DNA of 64,000 bases from Bryum argenteum (Eukaryota > Streptophyta > Bryopsida > Bryales > Bryaceae): assembly GCA_037043015.1 (NCBI GenBank), contig CM073322.1, positions 23,774,364-23,838,363 of the forward strand, given 5' to 3'. The stretch's first letter is position 1. Each line of letters starts with the position of its first letter. The notes under the pieces were generated by a model that saw only the letters and a list, made by a program, of their open reading frames with translations, was not told the DNA's origin and ran no database searches. The translations under genes were made by a program, and so were the position numbers. Below, piece after piece: positions 11,318-22,501 of the stretch.

Positions 11318-12254
11318 ATCCCAACACTCCTGAAACCCACAATTTTCTTCTCGTCAATTTCGGGCATAGCATCGCTGTTCAATGCCTCGCAGACTTCAGA
11401 GCTCGACACGATTACCATTCAAGTGCTCCTAAGTCTGAATACAAATCCCCTCAAGTACATAGAGCCTCAAAAACTAGAGAATGAAGAACAAAACCCATCA
11501 GCTCTAAAATGTAACACAATTTACCCTCAAGCTTTACATGAATTCGTTACAGTAACCGAAAGTCAACCCGAAACCGCAAACCTCTGGCTGCTAAATCAGT
11601 GATTTTTGAAATGGGATTTTCATAAACGTGCCTCCAATTATGCATCTGAATGGAGAGCGCCGCTTTCATTCATTAGCCCTCGACTAGAAAGAACATGAGC
11701 ACTAGAGCTTGAATAAGAACGGCACAAGTAGAGAGATGGGTACCTTGATGAATCGCTTTGATGGAATGAGAAAGCGCTTCACGCAATTGTAGCAAGAGCT
11801 GCAGGCGTTACCGCTACATTGTTGATTAGACTCGTCTGCGAATCCTGGATTGTTTGGAGAGCGTGTTGATTTTCGATTCTGCAGAGGGTGAGGACACTCC
11901 CGCTCCTCATCCCGCCCGTGAACAGGCAAGCGCGTGAACACGTGAGAAAGCAAGCCTTGTGTATTTAAGGCGAGCTTGCTCGGCGCCACAGCGTGCCGAA
12001 AATGCTGCCGCCATTGTCGATTTCGAAAAACAGTTGTGTCGGTTCTTGTTCCAGCTGGGGAACAGACGGAGTTTGGCTATTACAGTACCAGTCTCAGAGG
12101 AATTTGTATACTACTAGTTCTGGAAGGTATGACCAAATAAACTTCTTTCTATTCCTCCTTCAGAAAGTTGCAAGAAATGAGACTAACGCCATTTCATCGC
12201 AAATACTATATCTAGGGATTAATATAGATCAAATCACCTAAAATTGGAACTCTC
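11318..12254. other. Peroxidase upstream region, no supported gene
   Basis: This is the 5' flank of the peroxidase gene. An ORF of 95 codons on minus (11702-11989) and one of 82 on plus (11993-12241) show no motif or codon bias and are taken as chance. No clear promoter element could be fixed. Confidence 0.45.
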
Positions 12255-12264
12255 AATCCATGAA

Positions 12265-12629
12265 GATAGATAGATAGATAGAAACTCCGGTCCTTTTTAA
12301 GGGGCCGGCGTGAAATCAATGAAGTGTCCGTCCGTAATGCTAATATCCCGATGGCCACCGGACAAGGGGAAATTAGAACAATACTACTTCCCCCTCCCGA
12401 GGGTGGACACTATAACTATGCTAGTTTCTAGCCTAGTTACAAGTGCCTTGAAGATACTTGACATAGTATCTCCCCAAAGGGCTTTGAGGTACCCATACAA
12501 CAAGGTCGAAGGACCTTCCACAATAGTTGGGTGGACTATAGTGGTGAGGACCACGCCGGCATGGGAAACAGAACCCACGACCTCCTCATTGGGGGCCTAA
12601 GCCCTAGCCACCAAGCCAAGGCTTGTGTA
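12265..12629 (-). mobile_element. tRNA-derived SINE, copy 1 (full length)
   Basis: Read on the minus strand, it begins near a tRNA-like head: TGGCTTGGTGGCTAGGGC (box A region), then GGTCGTGGGTTC (box B). A unique body follows, ending in CCGGAGTTTC and a (TCTA)n tail. The 10-bp target-site duplication AATCCATGAA lies at 12255-12264 and 12630-12639. It is 365 bp long. The same sequence recurs at 27.5, 33.7, 43.8 and (old copy) 57.6 kb. Confidence 0.9.
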
Positions 12630-12639
12630 AATCCATGAA

Positions 12640-12919
12640 CAAATCCTACACATCTTAGAGGTATCGGTAAAGAGGTAGTCTCTTTAAAGGGATTACAATC
12701 TACGGACTAGTAGAGGTATTTTTAAAGAAGATTCAAACAGTGGTTTTAATCCTTGGTTTTAGAAAAATTAAAGATTCTTAAGCCTTCATTACTAAATCTT
12801 AAGTATACTAACTTCAGTTTAAATGAAAGACTACATTTATAGTTAATCCTAGGCTAAAATTAGTTCTAAAGGAGTTTCTTTGAGCACCAAGTTGTAAATT
12901 AAGGAGAATTTCATGGAAC
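12640..12919. other. AT-rich DNA beside the copia fossil
   Basis: No gene. The stretch may be upstream (leader) DNA of the fossil LTR element that follows, but no LTR or primer-binding site was recognised. Confidence 0.35.
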
Positions 12920-13315
12920 ATGGAGAAAACATCGGAGGGGATGAGGAGGATGAGGAGCATGATCAAATACATTCATACTTTCAAAAGTCTTCTTGACCAA
13001 TTGTTGGTAGTCGGATCTCCAATGATCGATGAAGAAAGTGTCTTTGCTTCAATGAGAAGTATGTTACAAACTTATAAAACATATTTAATTTTACCTCAAG
13101 GTCAAACTCTTACTTTGCAAAATTTAATAGCTTATTTACTACAAGAGGATCCAATGCTAAACAATTTAGATAATGAATATAGTAGAATTCTTCACTATTT
13201 AAAAGTGCATCCTCAACTTTAGCTTTTCAGATGAAACCTTGGCATAGTAAAATTCTTCATTATTTAAAAATTCATCCTCAACCTTAGCTTTTAAAATGAA
13301 ACCTTGGCAAAGTGA
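12920..13315 (+). mobile_element. Fossil Ty1/copia retrotransposon, gag piece
   Basis: About 100 codons match the gag polyprotein of plant Ty1/copia elements (the Retrotran_gag/UBN2 type): a helical LLDQLLVVGSP stretch, followed by a SMRSM-YKTYL segment and a TLQNLIAYLLQED segment. No zinc knuckle, protease, integrase, reverse transcriptase or LTR is recognised nearby, so this is a short broken relic. It is probably old. Its 3' end contains a tandem duplication of about 64 bp (13190-13315). Confidence 0.75.
13190..13315. repeat. Tandem duplication of about 64 bp
   Basis: Two adjacent, roughly 85% similar units, each running from AATTCTTCA-TATTTAAAA to ATGAAACCTTGGCA-AGT. The duplication lies within the end of the copia relic and probably arose after it was inserted. 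Confidence 0.8.
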
Positions 13316-14942
13316 CAGTTCTAACTTTCCAAATATAAGTAATTCCATAAATTAACCATTTCATATGTCTCAGGCTAGATTCAATAATGAAGGTCCTTCA
13401 AAGTTTCTATTCATAAAATTTAATTCCACCTGGAATGCAAACGAACATTACACCATGACTGCTGCCCTTCTTATCTGTTCACCAATACACAACCCATATG
13501 GCGTTTTTCCATTCCTTTATTGCATTGGATTGACTATTGTACTTTTATATAATATTCCTTAATGCTAGATTGTTTCGTTCACCAATTTTATCTTCAGCCT
13601 CAGTCCATGTATACCAATATTTTGTCACTATAACCTTTCTAAAGGCAATATGAAGCCCGCTCTCTTTTTGCGTTAAGTAGAGCATGGTGAAACTTGTTGT
13701 TCGAATTTCATCTTTTGTAGCTGCTGCAATGGTAGAAAGTAATCGCACTTTGTGAATACCATGCATATGGCTCTAGATATTAGACTCATGTTGTCTACCA
13801 GAACTTTGATGGCACTAATAAAGTTTTGTAATGCGGCGCCGCAATTCTTCCTGGTCTTGGAGGTTTTATAATCTTTGCTTCTGTCCTTTTGGGGTAAGAA
13901 ACGTTGTCGTGCATTGCTCTCCAAGTAAAACTAGAGACGCATTCCCCACCTCCAGTTAAATTTTGTTGTAATTCGGCATGAGTTGCATTAATATCCGGTT
14001 GTTTCTATGGACGCCCTGCCTCTCTTTCTTACTCTCATCGTAAGGAGTTAACTTCTTCGTCTTGTCTCACGTTTCCATGGCTATCCTTCTACTCCCTTTC
14101 TCGGCCATGAGTCTACTCTCTTCGCTGATCTTGTTCAGCTGTTGATGCTCTACATCTCCATACCTTAGGACGTCGTCGCAGTGGTATTGGTCGCAGTGTG
14201 AATTGCTGCCATGGCTCAATTTGTCCTTCGGTGGCTCGTGGCACCTCTTGCTTTGAGATGCATGATATGAGCAATAGTGGAGCTGTCAAGTCTGACGTAG
14301 AGCAATGTTTGAATCCTTGTTTGACTTCTTGTTTCCCGCTCTATTTTTACTGTTGATGAATGTGTCTTCTATAGCCATCGTTCCCAGCCTTGTGATTTTG
14401 CTCCCCTCGAGGTTTGCTTTCCACCTGCGACTTGCGGAGATTTATCCACTGACCGAAATGTAGGCGGTGTTACTTCTTTTAGAATTATGGAACGTTCCAC
14501 ATTCTCTACCAAGTCCTTCACTATTGAATTCTTAAATGTCTGCCCTAGTGTTTCACTGACCATGCCCACGTCTTACTCCTATTCTGTCCTCGTTTTAGCT
14601 TCTACCAAACTTGTGGATTGAATCACATACTACCATCACACAATTGACGCACCACGACATGATATTTGTGCCCAGTGGTTACATGTGGGGAGACGGTATG
14701 TTCACGATGGATGAGATCAAGCGAGGCCCTGTGTATGGATCCGGTACTTATGCAGGCGATGGTACACAAAAGCCTTCGGAGCTTGAGCTAGGCCACGCTT
14801 TCTTGTAGGGCAAGCTCACGCAGGAGTTAACAAAGAAGATGAAAGCGAAGGAACACATAGACACTAAATTAGTGCATATTCTAGTTAGTTATCATTCTTA
14901 TTCAGATAGTATACAATATGCGCAATCTTATGTATTTACTTA
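13316..14942. other. Unassigned DNA between copia relic and unknown ORF remnants
   Basis: GC rises between about 14.0 and 14.8 kb, and several short ORFs lie there (for example 14369-14569 minus and 14611-14808 plus). This suggests decayed coding DNA, but no family motif could be recognised on either strand. It may be the rest of a mobile element. Confidence 0.35.
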
Positions 14943-15890
14943 CTAGCCTCCTAGTCTCCTCCTTTGATCTTGCAGCTTTGAAAGTAACTCGCGTTCTCTT
15001 CTTTTCTGGAGAGCGTCTTGCTCTTTTCTTTCTTTCCAATCACCTTCTTCTTTCCGAATGTAGTTTTTGTTACTCCTAGGACAACCCCAAGAATTGTAAC
15101 CGAACTCTACGAATGTCGTGCGCCGGTTTGGGTGTCGTGACATGTAAATCTTGTACTCATGAAAAACTCCCTCGCTCTGCATCGGAATCTCGATCCTTTC
15201 TGAAATTTTCATAGAGGATTGTGTAAAAACTTTGACCCTCTGTCCCGCCATATTTTTCACATAGGCTTCTGAATCCTCCACAAACACTACCCAACGAAAC
15301 TTGTTTTCAAGGATCACAAGTCATTCTTCATTCCACAAGTGCATACCTAACCCTAAAACTTGTTACCACACAGAGGATTTCTCGAGCTCCGCTAATGACG
15401 GTTTTAACGTAAAAACATCGGCATTCGATGCCATGGACGACACCTCCTTTTTCTTTGGAAGAGTACACCTTTAATAGCGTTTTGTTAATTCCCTCTTCTA
15501 CAACAAATATTGCTTGGAAGTAATCGTTGACTACTAGTGCGTATCCCGGAAACAATGAGTGCAGCGTGACCTTGCACCACTCTTTGATGTTGTAGGAGCT
15601 TTCACTGAGGCCTAGAATCTCGCCCGATATGGCTAGTTGTTTCACTTTTAAACGATGTTTAAAGAAGACCTTGGTTTCCTTCTGGCAAAAAAACAATTCC
15701 GGTCACTCTCTTCATCCTACTCAACATTACTGCATCACTAGGCGATCACGCAAGCGTCTCGGCTGTAGCAGGTTGAATTGCAAGCGTGTGGCGTATATCG
15801 TACGTGCGTGGATTCTTGCCTTCTCGGACACGTTTGTTTCCATTACGATCTTCCCAGGTAAAGTTTGGATCCAATTCTAACCTCAAAAAG
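14943..15890 (-). pseudogene. Unrecognised decayed coding region
   Basis: Three consecutive minus-strand open stretches (about 15880-15740, 15696-15328 and 15317-14943) are separated by stops, and none of the longer ones begins with ATG. The last codes a basic, coiled-coil-like tail rich in K, R, E and Q after an FRWVVFVEDSEAYVKN segment. The middle one has hydrophobic beta-like strands (YALVVNDYFQAIFVV). Taken together they look like one decayed gene or transposon protein. I do not recognise the family. Confidence 0.4.
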
Positions 15891-16413
15891 AGTCGCACTC
15901 TTTCTCCTCCGAAGACAGATTCTAGTCATCTGATTTCTCTACTAGTAAGATTGAGTGAAGTGTTTGGAGTTGGGCTCATTCTTGCGCATTGAGCTAGCAC
16001 AAATTGATCAAGGATCTGAATAATCTAATTTTTTCTTGCGTGACTACGCACCGTCGTCGCCACTCCTCCATGCATGACGTGCTACCTGCCGGGATCGGTA
16101 AACTTCATTTTGATGAATGACACATCTTTTAAATACAAGAGGAGCTCTATTTTGAGAACATATGTTCTCTATAGTTTAAACGGGAGGATATATGTATTCC
16201 AAAATGCCATACGAAAAATGTTCAATCATGATTCAAATACAGTAACATGCATACTATTGTCTATGAGTTTGTAGAAGTTCATGTGTATACACGTTTCGTT
16301 TGTGAATAGTAAGCACAAGCTTCCACTCTCATTTGACTTTAACTCTAGTAATAAATGCTATCGTTCTTGACACAAAAGCAGTATCCTCATATTCTTGCCT
16401 CCTCTTACACTAA

Positions 16414-17031
16414 GGGCCATGCCACGCGAAAGGAAAGGCAATAAGTTGGATGAATTGTATCCGTCATATGAGCAAGTGGTTGCTACATGAGAGGAAGTAT
16501 GGAGAGAGGCAACAATGACATGAAACAACCTCCTAGCTTTGAATTTTACTTTGGAGAATGCTTTGAGATCTACACGGCAATAAAGTAACGTGACATGACA
16601 CGATAAATGTATTTCAAAACTACTAGGCACGTGCTTGGACGCCCACATTGTAAGGAGAACAACAAGGAAGAGGAAGGCAAAATGCCATGTTGGAGGAAGT
16701 TGCAGGACCCAACTACTCGAGAAGGTGAGGAAGTTTCACAACTTCCTCTAACGTGGCACTTTGCCTTCATTTTTTTTTGTATTTCTCTTTACAATGAGGA
16801 CGTCCAACCACTAATACCTGGTAGTTGTGGAATACATTTATTCTGACCTGTCACGTTCCTTTATTGCCAAGTAGATTTCAAAGCATTATTCAAAGCAAAA
16901 TCCAAAACTATAAAAAAAATTTATGTCATTGATGAATCTCTTCATACTTCCTCTCATGTAGCAATCACTTGCTCATTTGAACCAATATAATTCATCCAAC
17001 TCATTGCCTTTCCTCTTGTGTGGCATGGCCC
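16414..17031. mobile_element. 618-bp fold-back MITE, Tourist/Harbinger-like ends
   Basis: The element is almost entirely two inverted arms of about 290 bp each. They are roughly 75-80% similar by eye and separated by a loop of about 36 nt near 16704-16740. The ends are GGGCCATGCCAC and its complement. It is flanked by TAA at 16411-16413 and 17032-17034, which fits the 3-bp TTA/TAA duplication of PIF/Harbinger elements. ORFs inside are shadows of the palindrome. A read-through transcript would form a very long hairpin and could feed small RNA production. Confidence 0.88.
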
Positions 17032-18515
17032 TAATTCCTCCTAAAATTGCCAACGAGTCCTCGTACTTCAAACCTGTTCACATATAATTACATGCCCACT
17101 CTCACTGGCCAGTTAATCACAACAGCAAGATTTACAGTTGATTATTCACGCTGCCTGATTGCAAACAAGGGCTGAGTTCAGACTGCTATCATCAAATATT
17201 CCGAAATTTGAGATGCTCCTGCCATGACCTGTAGCTATTGGTTTCACAATACCCACACAAAATGTTGCTGCTTGAAACACCTCTATTTTCGTTCAACTGG
17301 TATACTCCATGTGCAATTCTGCGATCCGAAGTGTAAGACTTATTTCCTTTTCATTTCTTTTCAGAGCAGGAATAGGAAGCAGAAGTCCCAAGAATTTAGT
17401 TGAGTTGTAGAATTAGTGATTATTCATTGAACTGGTGTCATTTCATGTACAATTTCTGACAATGTTGTATCAGAAAAGGGTGTGCATGAGCCAGACGGAC
17501 CCTCTCAAATGATGCAGAATGACTCATGTGAACTCAGGCTGAGCAGCTTGAACCTGTTCAGAAATTGTTTCACAAATCACCTGGCTGCATGGCTTGATAC
17601 CACAGAACCAATCCTTTTGGCACTTTCTCAGACCGCCATATCTACAATTGATTTACTGAGGGTGGTTATCTGAGTTTTTGATCGTTGAATTACGCATCCC
17701 CTTCATTTGAATAAGAACCGACCTTCCCATCTAAATGTCGATACAGAGCTACTCCAGAGCAGACAAGGCCTCGTGCCCCAAAACAGAGCAGACTGGGCAG
17801 AACGATTGCATCGAAAAAGACAAGTTCGGACAAAACTTACTTGATAGCCACACATCGGTCCCCCCCCCCGAGCGTATACACTTCTCTAAGGAGGAAAATT
17901 GTTACAACTGGGGATCCCCACCAGTCTTACAAGAGAGCTCGCAGACACGCTGCTTGCATCCGCATGGCGTGTACACGAACGTCGCCTGCACATCCAAACA
18001 GACCGCATCTACAACTGCAAAGACTCGTCAATGGTGAACACGTAGAGAAACTTAGTCGAGTATTTAGAATGCGAAAGCCATGTGTCCCTTTGGAACAGTG
18101 GTCCCGGCGCGGATGAGTCAGCTGCGATTGCTACAAACATGAGTTTCTTGCGCACTTTTGCTATTGAGGGGGACACAGTTTCGCATGAAAGAACTCATCG
18201 TTAACTTTCATCTTCAGTTATCATCACACTGCCACATCTCTCGATATCCGCGGCCCACAATAAATCCTCGCTACTGTAGAGTGGGGTACAGAAATAACTC
18301 GAAATATTTTTTCAGTGTGAATCAGTGTCAGGGACAGATCACTCAACTTCAACAAGCTCTAGCAACTACAAAAATGAACGGATTTCGAAGCCGTGAAGCA
18401 CATTGAAAAGATAACTAGTGGGACCCGTGCCGTTGAGCACGTTCAACTTGGATTGCCTAAAGCTATAAAACATTCATAAACTTCAAATAAGTTTATACAG
18501 AAAATATTAAAAAAT
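17032..18515. other. Intergenic stretch, no supported gene
   Basis: ORFs at 17482-17673, 17735-18037 and 17841-18116 lack motifs; the last two overlap in different frames around a CCCCCCCCC tract at about 17862. Around 18280-18312, AGTGGGGTACA followed by an AACTC-GAAATA stretch resembles the right end of the Tc1-type remnant at 21.4 kb, which may mark a second truncated relic. Confidence 0.4.
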
Positions 18516-18519
18516 ACAT

Positions 18520-19690
18520 ATCGAATTTATATATTTAGAATAATAAAATATACATCAATGGTCTCAAACATGGTCTCTATTGGATCATTCCTCAAAATGG
18601 GTATTGACCGTTGGAATCCCTTTACTCTTTGTAAAAGGGTATTATAACGTTCGTTTGCAGGTTCACTACTGAGCAACCATAGGCCATGAGTGTATATCTC
18701 ATAATCTGTGGACGAAATCTCATTGTCTTCATCAAAAGGCCCTATAATCCAAGATGCTATCCTTGATGTAACATACACATCAGTAGCTAAACTAAATTTA
18801 GCTACTTTTGATCCATAAACACTCATTAAAGATGGATCCACCCAAGGCCGTCTTATTCTATCTCGCCTCCAATTCTTTTTTGTGATGGATATGCATAGTT
18901 GGATAGCGGAGGAAACTCTATCTTACATGCAAATCCCCAATCACAAACACCTATGTACATATTATCTTCTTCTCTCGTGTAATAAGATGTTGTCGGAGAC
19001 AAATCACAATGTATGCTACCATTTTTATACGAAAATAGCATACCAAATAAAAAGTGCCAAGACAATCGGATTCGTAGTCGTTGAAACAACTTCACATTGT
19101 CGCATCCACTCCTGGCTCCATACGTGATTTTCCATTGCGCTTCAAGACCATACTTCTCAAGTTCCAAAGATTCCACCATCGCATATATCCATGCGGTTTA
19201 GAAGGATGTATGGCAAATAATTTCATAAATAGAGGATGGACCAAAGGACAACTTGTGGCTTCTATGTTCATTGATTGAAAACTATTTCTATGAACAAGAC
19301 TAATGAAGGCTTTACAAGCGTACTCCTCTTCTCTTGGAATGAAATCGACTCCTATTATGTGACACTTAAAAATCACACCGTAGCTACGTCTAGCAACCTC
19401 CCTATTACCGTTCAAATCAATAACCTCTCGCATCGAGTGGGAGGAAATGCAACAAAGATCCATCTAATGGATCTTTGTTTATCCCATGTACTAACCTACG
19501 AGGTTCAATTACTAATTCACAACTCGGCATCAAGCCATGAAATTTTTGTCATTAAAGAGTCAAAATTGGGATCAAAAGGATCTAAAACTTGAAGCATCCA
19601 ATTTTTTAAATTAGTGGTACCACTATTGACCTCCTCGCAAATAAGACTATCAAACCTCTCAAAAGACATCCGCTACCTATTTCTTTCTAA
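18520..19690 (-). pseudogene. Decayed protein-kinase-like gene
   Basis: Minus-strand frames in series give, in order: an N-terminal RFDSLICEEV-NWMLQ-LDP stretch (about 19690-19520); a glycine-loop region VARRSYGVIFKC followed by a YACKAF lysine segment (19463-19092); and a catalytic-loop-like IHCDLSPTTS with IGVCDWGFACK (19179-18853). DWG stands in place of DFG. A WVDPSLM-VYG segment resembling the kinase P+1/APE region with following helices comes last (18841-18527). The frames do not agree and contain stops, so this is broken. HCDLSP and DWG would be atypical even in an intact copy. Host gene relic or passenger of a transposon cannot be told apart here. Confidence 0.5.
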
Positions 19691-19972
19691 CACATTTATA
19701 TCTTTTTACTATCTAAATACCTAAAAAAACTAAAGACTACTTCTAGTCTTTTTATTTTATATTCCAATTTTAGAGCTAACGCATAGATCTTCCTATCTTT
19801 TAACCGTAGGTCTAAAACAATCTTATCTCTTTGAGAGAAGTTCCTTTCTCAAAAGACCAACAGTCTACTCCTACTCTTTTTACTTTCAGTTCCTACTTTA
19901 ATTCTAAGTCATAGATTTAGCTACAATCTACTTCTAGTTTTTTTACTTTCTATTCCAATATTGGTTGTGTGG

Positions 19973-20040
19973 ATACAGGAGGCAAGTCTCCACGACGGAT
20001 TCCAGCGCGGAACCGTCGTGTGAGACAAAGCCTCCTGTAT
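19973..20040. repeat. 68-nt GC-rich palindrome (cruciform/hairpin)
   Basis: Nested complementary blocks, from outside in: ATACAGGAGGC with GCCTCCTGTAT (19973-19983 / 20030-20040), GTCTC with GAGAC, CACGACGG with CCGTCGTG, TTCC with GGAA, and a small loop AGCGC. It stands in AT-rich DNA. It could be a terminal hairpin of an element, a strong transcript terminator or RNA stem, or a remnant LTR-like end. It does not show hammerhead or twister ribozyme core motifs. Confidence 0.7.
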
Positions 20041-20109
20041 TGTAATATAGATAGAGTCTAGTTTCATATTGCAACAAGTTTGCGTAATAAAGCTGTGAAA
20101 GTATACACA

Positions 20110-21462
20110 AGGGGTGTTTTTTGTAACATATTATCTACCATCTTGTATTACCACCCCAAGTTGCAATTACTGCTTTCATCCTATATGGCATAGTAGAATT
20201 CAGTGTACGGAGCCACTCCATAGATATGGTATCCCATACGGATTGAATTTTTCTTAGCTTTTTGTTGGGTCTACTATGATGTTTAAGCAAATCTTTCACA
20301 ATCATCCAAACGTTCTTTATTAAATTCAAGTCCGATGAATTAGGGGGCCAAATCAACTATATTCCTACACCATCAGCAAGTCTCCATTGCAGAGGGCAAT
20401 AGGCTACAGTGGGCAGGACCGCAATCTTCCATCAACCTTAATTGCTCATGGTGATCATGTAAGAAATAAAAGTCACTTAATACTTCTTTATACACAATAT
20501 CGACAAATCCCCTTGTTGATCTCTTATCTGAAGGAAAGGGGGCAAGCGGAGACTTATCAAATCTAGTAAAGGTACCCTAATCCATCACTAAACTACGTCT
20601 GAAATTAAAACTTAGTACTATACTGTCCTAATTATATTCTTTGTATGCCAATCACCACACTATGATTTGCCGCAGAATTTTGCCAATGTCAAATGAGGAC
20701 TCATTTGTCCGGATAATGTTACACTAATCTTGAAACGTCCAACTCTCATGAGCACATTTTAATGCGAGCGTGTGTGCTTTATGTTTGAATCTCATATAGG
20801 GTTTTTTAGGCATTATACAATTTCTAAAACCAAGCTCACAAAGGTAGACTCCAACAATATTTCAAGAAACACTCACCAAGTTTGCAAGTTCTACCAATGT
20901 ATGGCATACATTCGAACTAGCAGCACGATATAATGTCAGCCGAATATACCGCTCAAACAACTTTCTAGGTTTGCCATGCTATGTTCTTAACGACTCCATA
21001 CTTCTACGGACCTTCCAATGACTCAAGATAGTTAAACTGGTAAAACATGGAACACTCATGACTTCTACAATGTCTTTATACTTCAACCTGACCTTCCTCA
21101 TCCCCACAATTTGATTTTTCTGCATAGTGGACACTGTTCTATACTTCATGATGTTTCCTCTAAGCCTTCAAACAACACAATCAAACTTTTAGTTTGGCCC
21201 TGAAGAGCCTCTAAAGTTGACAATGTCAAAAACCAAAAATTAACCGACTTCAAAAATCTTTATGTGCTCCACAATCTCATTATGTGCAAATGCAATGTGT
21301 TTCAAAAGTTCACATGGATCATATGTAACACCTCATTGAACCATCCCATAATGTCACTATGTTTTCATTCCAGCTTGATCACAACATTTGATTGAAGTAG
21401 AAGATATTTTCACAAAAAACGGAAATCGAACTATTTCAAGAGTTTTTTTTGTACCCCACTAT
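20110..21462 (-). mobile_element. Tc1/mariner-type transposon remnant
   Basis: Read on minus, the C-terminal third of a Tc1-like transposase is visible at 20356-20135: WPPNSSDLNLIKNVW, then a helical RP-K-L-I-W stretch, then STMPYRMKAVIATWGGNT. Further upstream on minus (20400-20760), broken frames still show LMEDCGPAHC and NIIRTNESSFDIGK, matching the second and first Asp regions of the DDD/E core. The full span of about 1.35 kb fits a Tc1 element. The right terminus (rc AGTGGGGTACAAAAA) and left terminus (AAGGGGTGTTTTTTG) are poorly matched. Several stops and shifts make it dead. Confidence 0.75.
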
Positions 21463-22501
21463 ATAGTACTCGCTAGATGATTTACGAATTAGCACTTAGA
21501 GATAGATTTCCCAACAACTTTGAACATAGCTTGTGCACTCAAATGATCTGATTTCAAAATCATATGGTGCGTTGCAACCACAACGAAGACTATTGGATCT
21601 TCAATACGATTTTACACATTCACCAAATCAATTAAAAGAATATAAACGATTACAAATACTTTATATACTATCCACTAACTGTTACCAGTCTTTTCTTGAA
21701 TTTGAATGTCTAATGTAGCTTACAAATTTGAGATGAGCTTAGAAGTTTGTTGTTTAAATGCCACAACTCATTCTTTATGCATAATTTGCATCTCTTCCAC
21801 CTTGTGCTACAATTGGGTTTGAAATAGTTTTGACATTTAAAGAACTTCTATCGAAGCTTGTAAAAGCCCTCCCTACCTTATTACAACAACACATTAGAAA
21901 TTGGAGGGTGGCCCATGAGTAACTGAGTGATATCTCTCATGAACTAGTAACTAAGCTCAAATTTATTTACTACTCTTGTTGATTCTAAAGGATGACTTCT
22001 CAATCCATCGTAAATACTTTGCAATATCTTCTTAAGAATTGCCCAACGCCACAACACAAGAGGAAGAGATAGGAATTATGCATCAAGAATGAGCTCTAGT
22101 ATCTAGAATGAAACTTGGAAGCCCATCCCAAATTTGCAAGCTAGAATAGACATTCAAATTAAAGCAAAGAATGATAACACTTGGTTGTGGATAGTGTATA
22201 AAGTATTTGCAATCTTTTATATTTTTTTCATTGGTGAATGTATAAAATTGTATAGAAGGTGCACTAGTCTTCATTGTAGTTGCAACGCGCTTTTCGATTT
22301 TGAGTTGAATTTTTTTTGAGTACACATGCTATGTTCGTAGTTGATAGAAAAATTGTCCCTAACTGTTGAATTCGTAAATCATTTGGAGGGTATTATAATG
22401 CGAGACAAAGTGGAATGACCCTTGGGAGCTTTTCGAGAAGGGAAGAGAGGATTATGCAACCCTATAGCGGGTCACGCATGTGGACGAGTACACACCATTG
22501 G
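21463..22501. other. AT-rich intergenic DNA
   Basis: No gene or element recognised. ORFs of 60-80 codons at 21533-21718, 22083-22325 and 22134-22319 have no motif. Confidence 0.45.

Noticed and set aside
12265-12629. A tRNA gene, because of the box A/B-like sequence
   Set aside because: There is no cloverleaf or acceptor stem, and the same sequence recurs with a body and TCTA tail; it is a SINE head.
16358-16846. Three ORFs of 66-96 codons near 16.4-16.8 kb
   Set aside because: They lie in the arms of the fold-back element and mirror each other.
17735-18116. Two overlapping ORFs of 91 and 100 codons
   Set aside because: Different frames over the same DNA, low-complexity C tract in the middle, no family similarity.
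19973-20040. Self-cleaving ribozyme
   Set aside because: The palindrome lacks hammerhead (CUGAUGA with GAAA) and twister core sequences.
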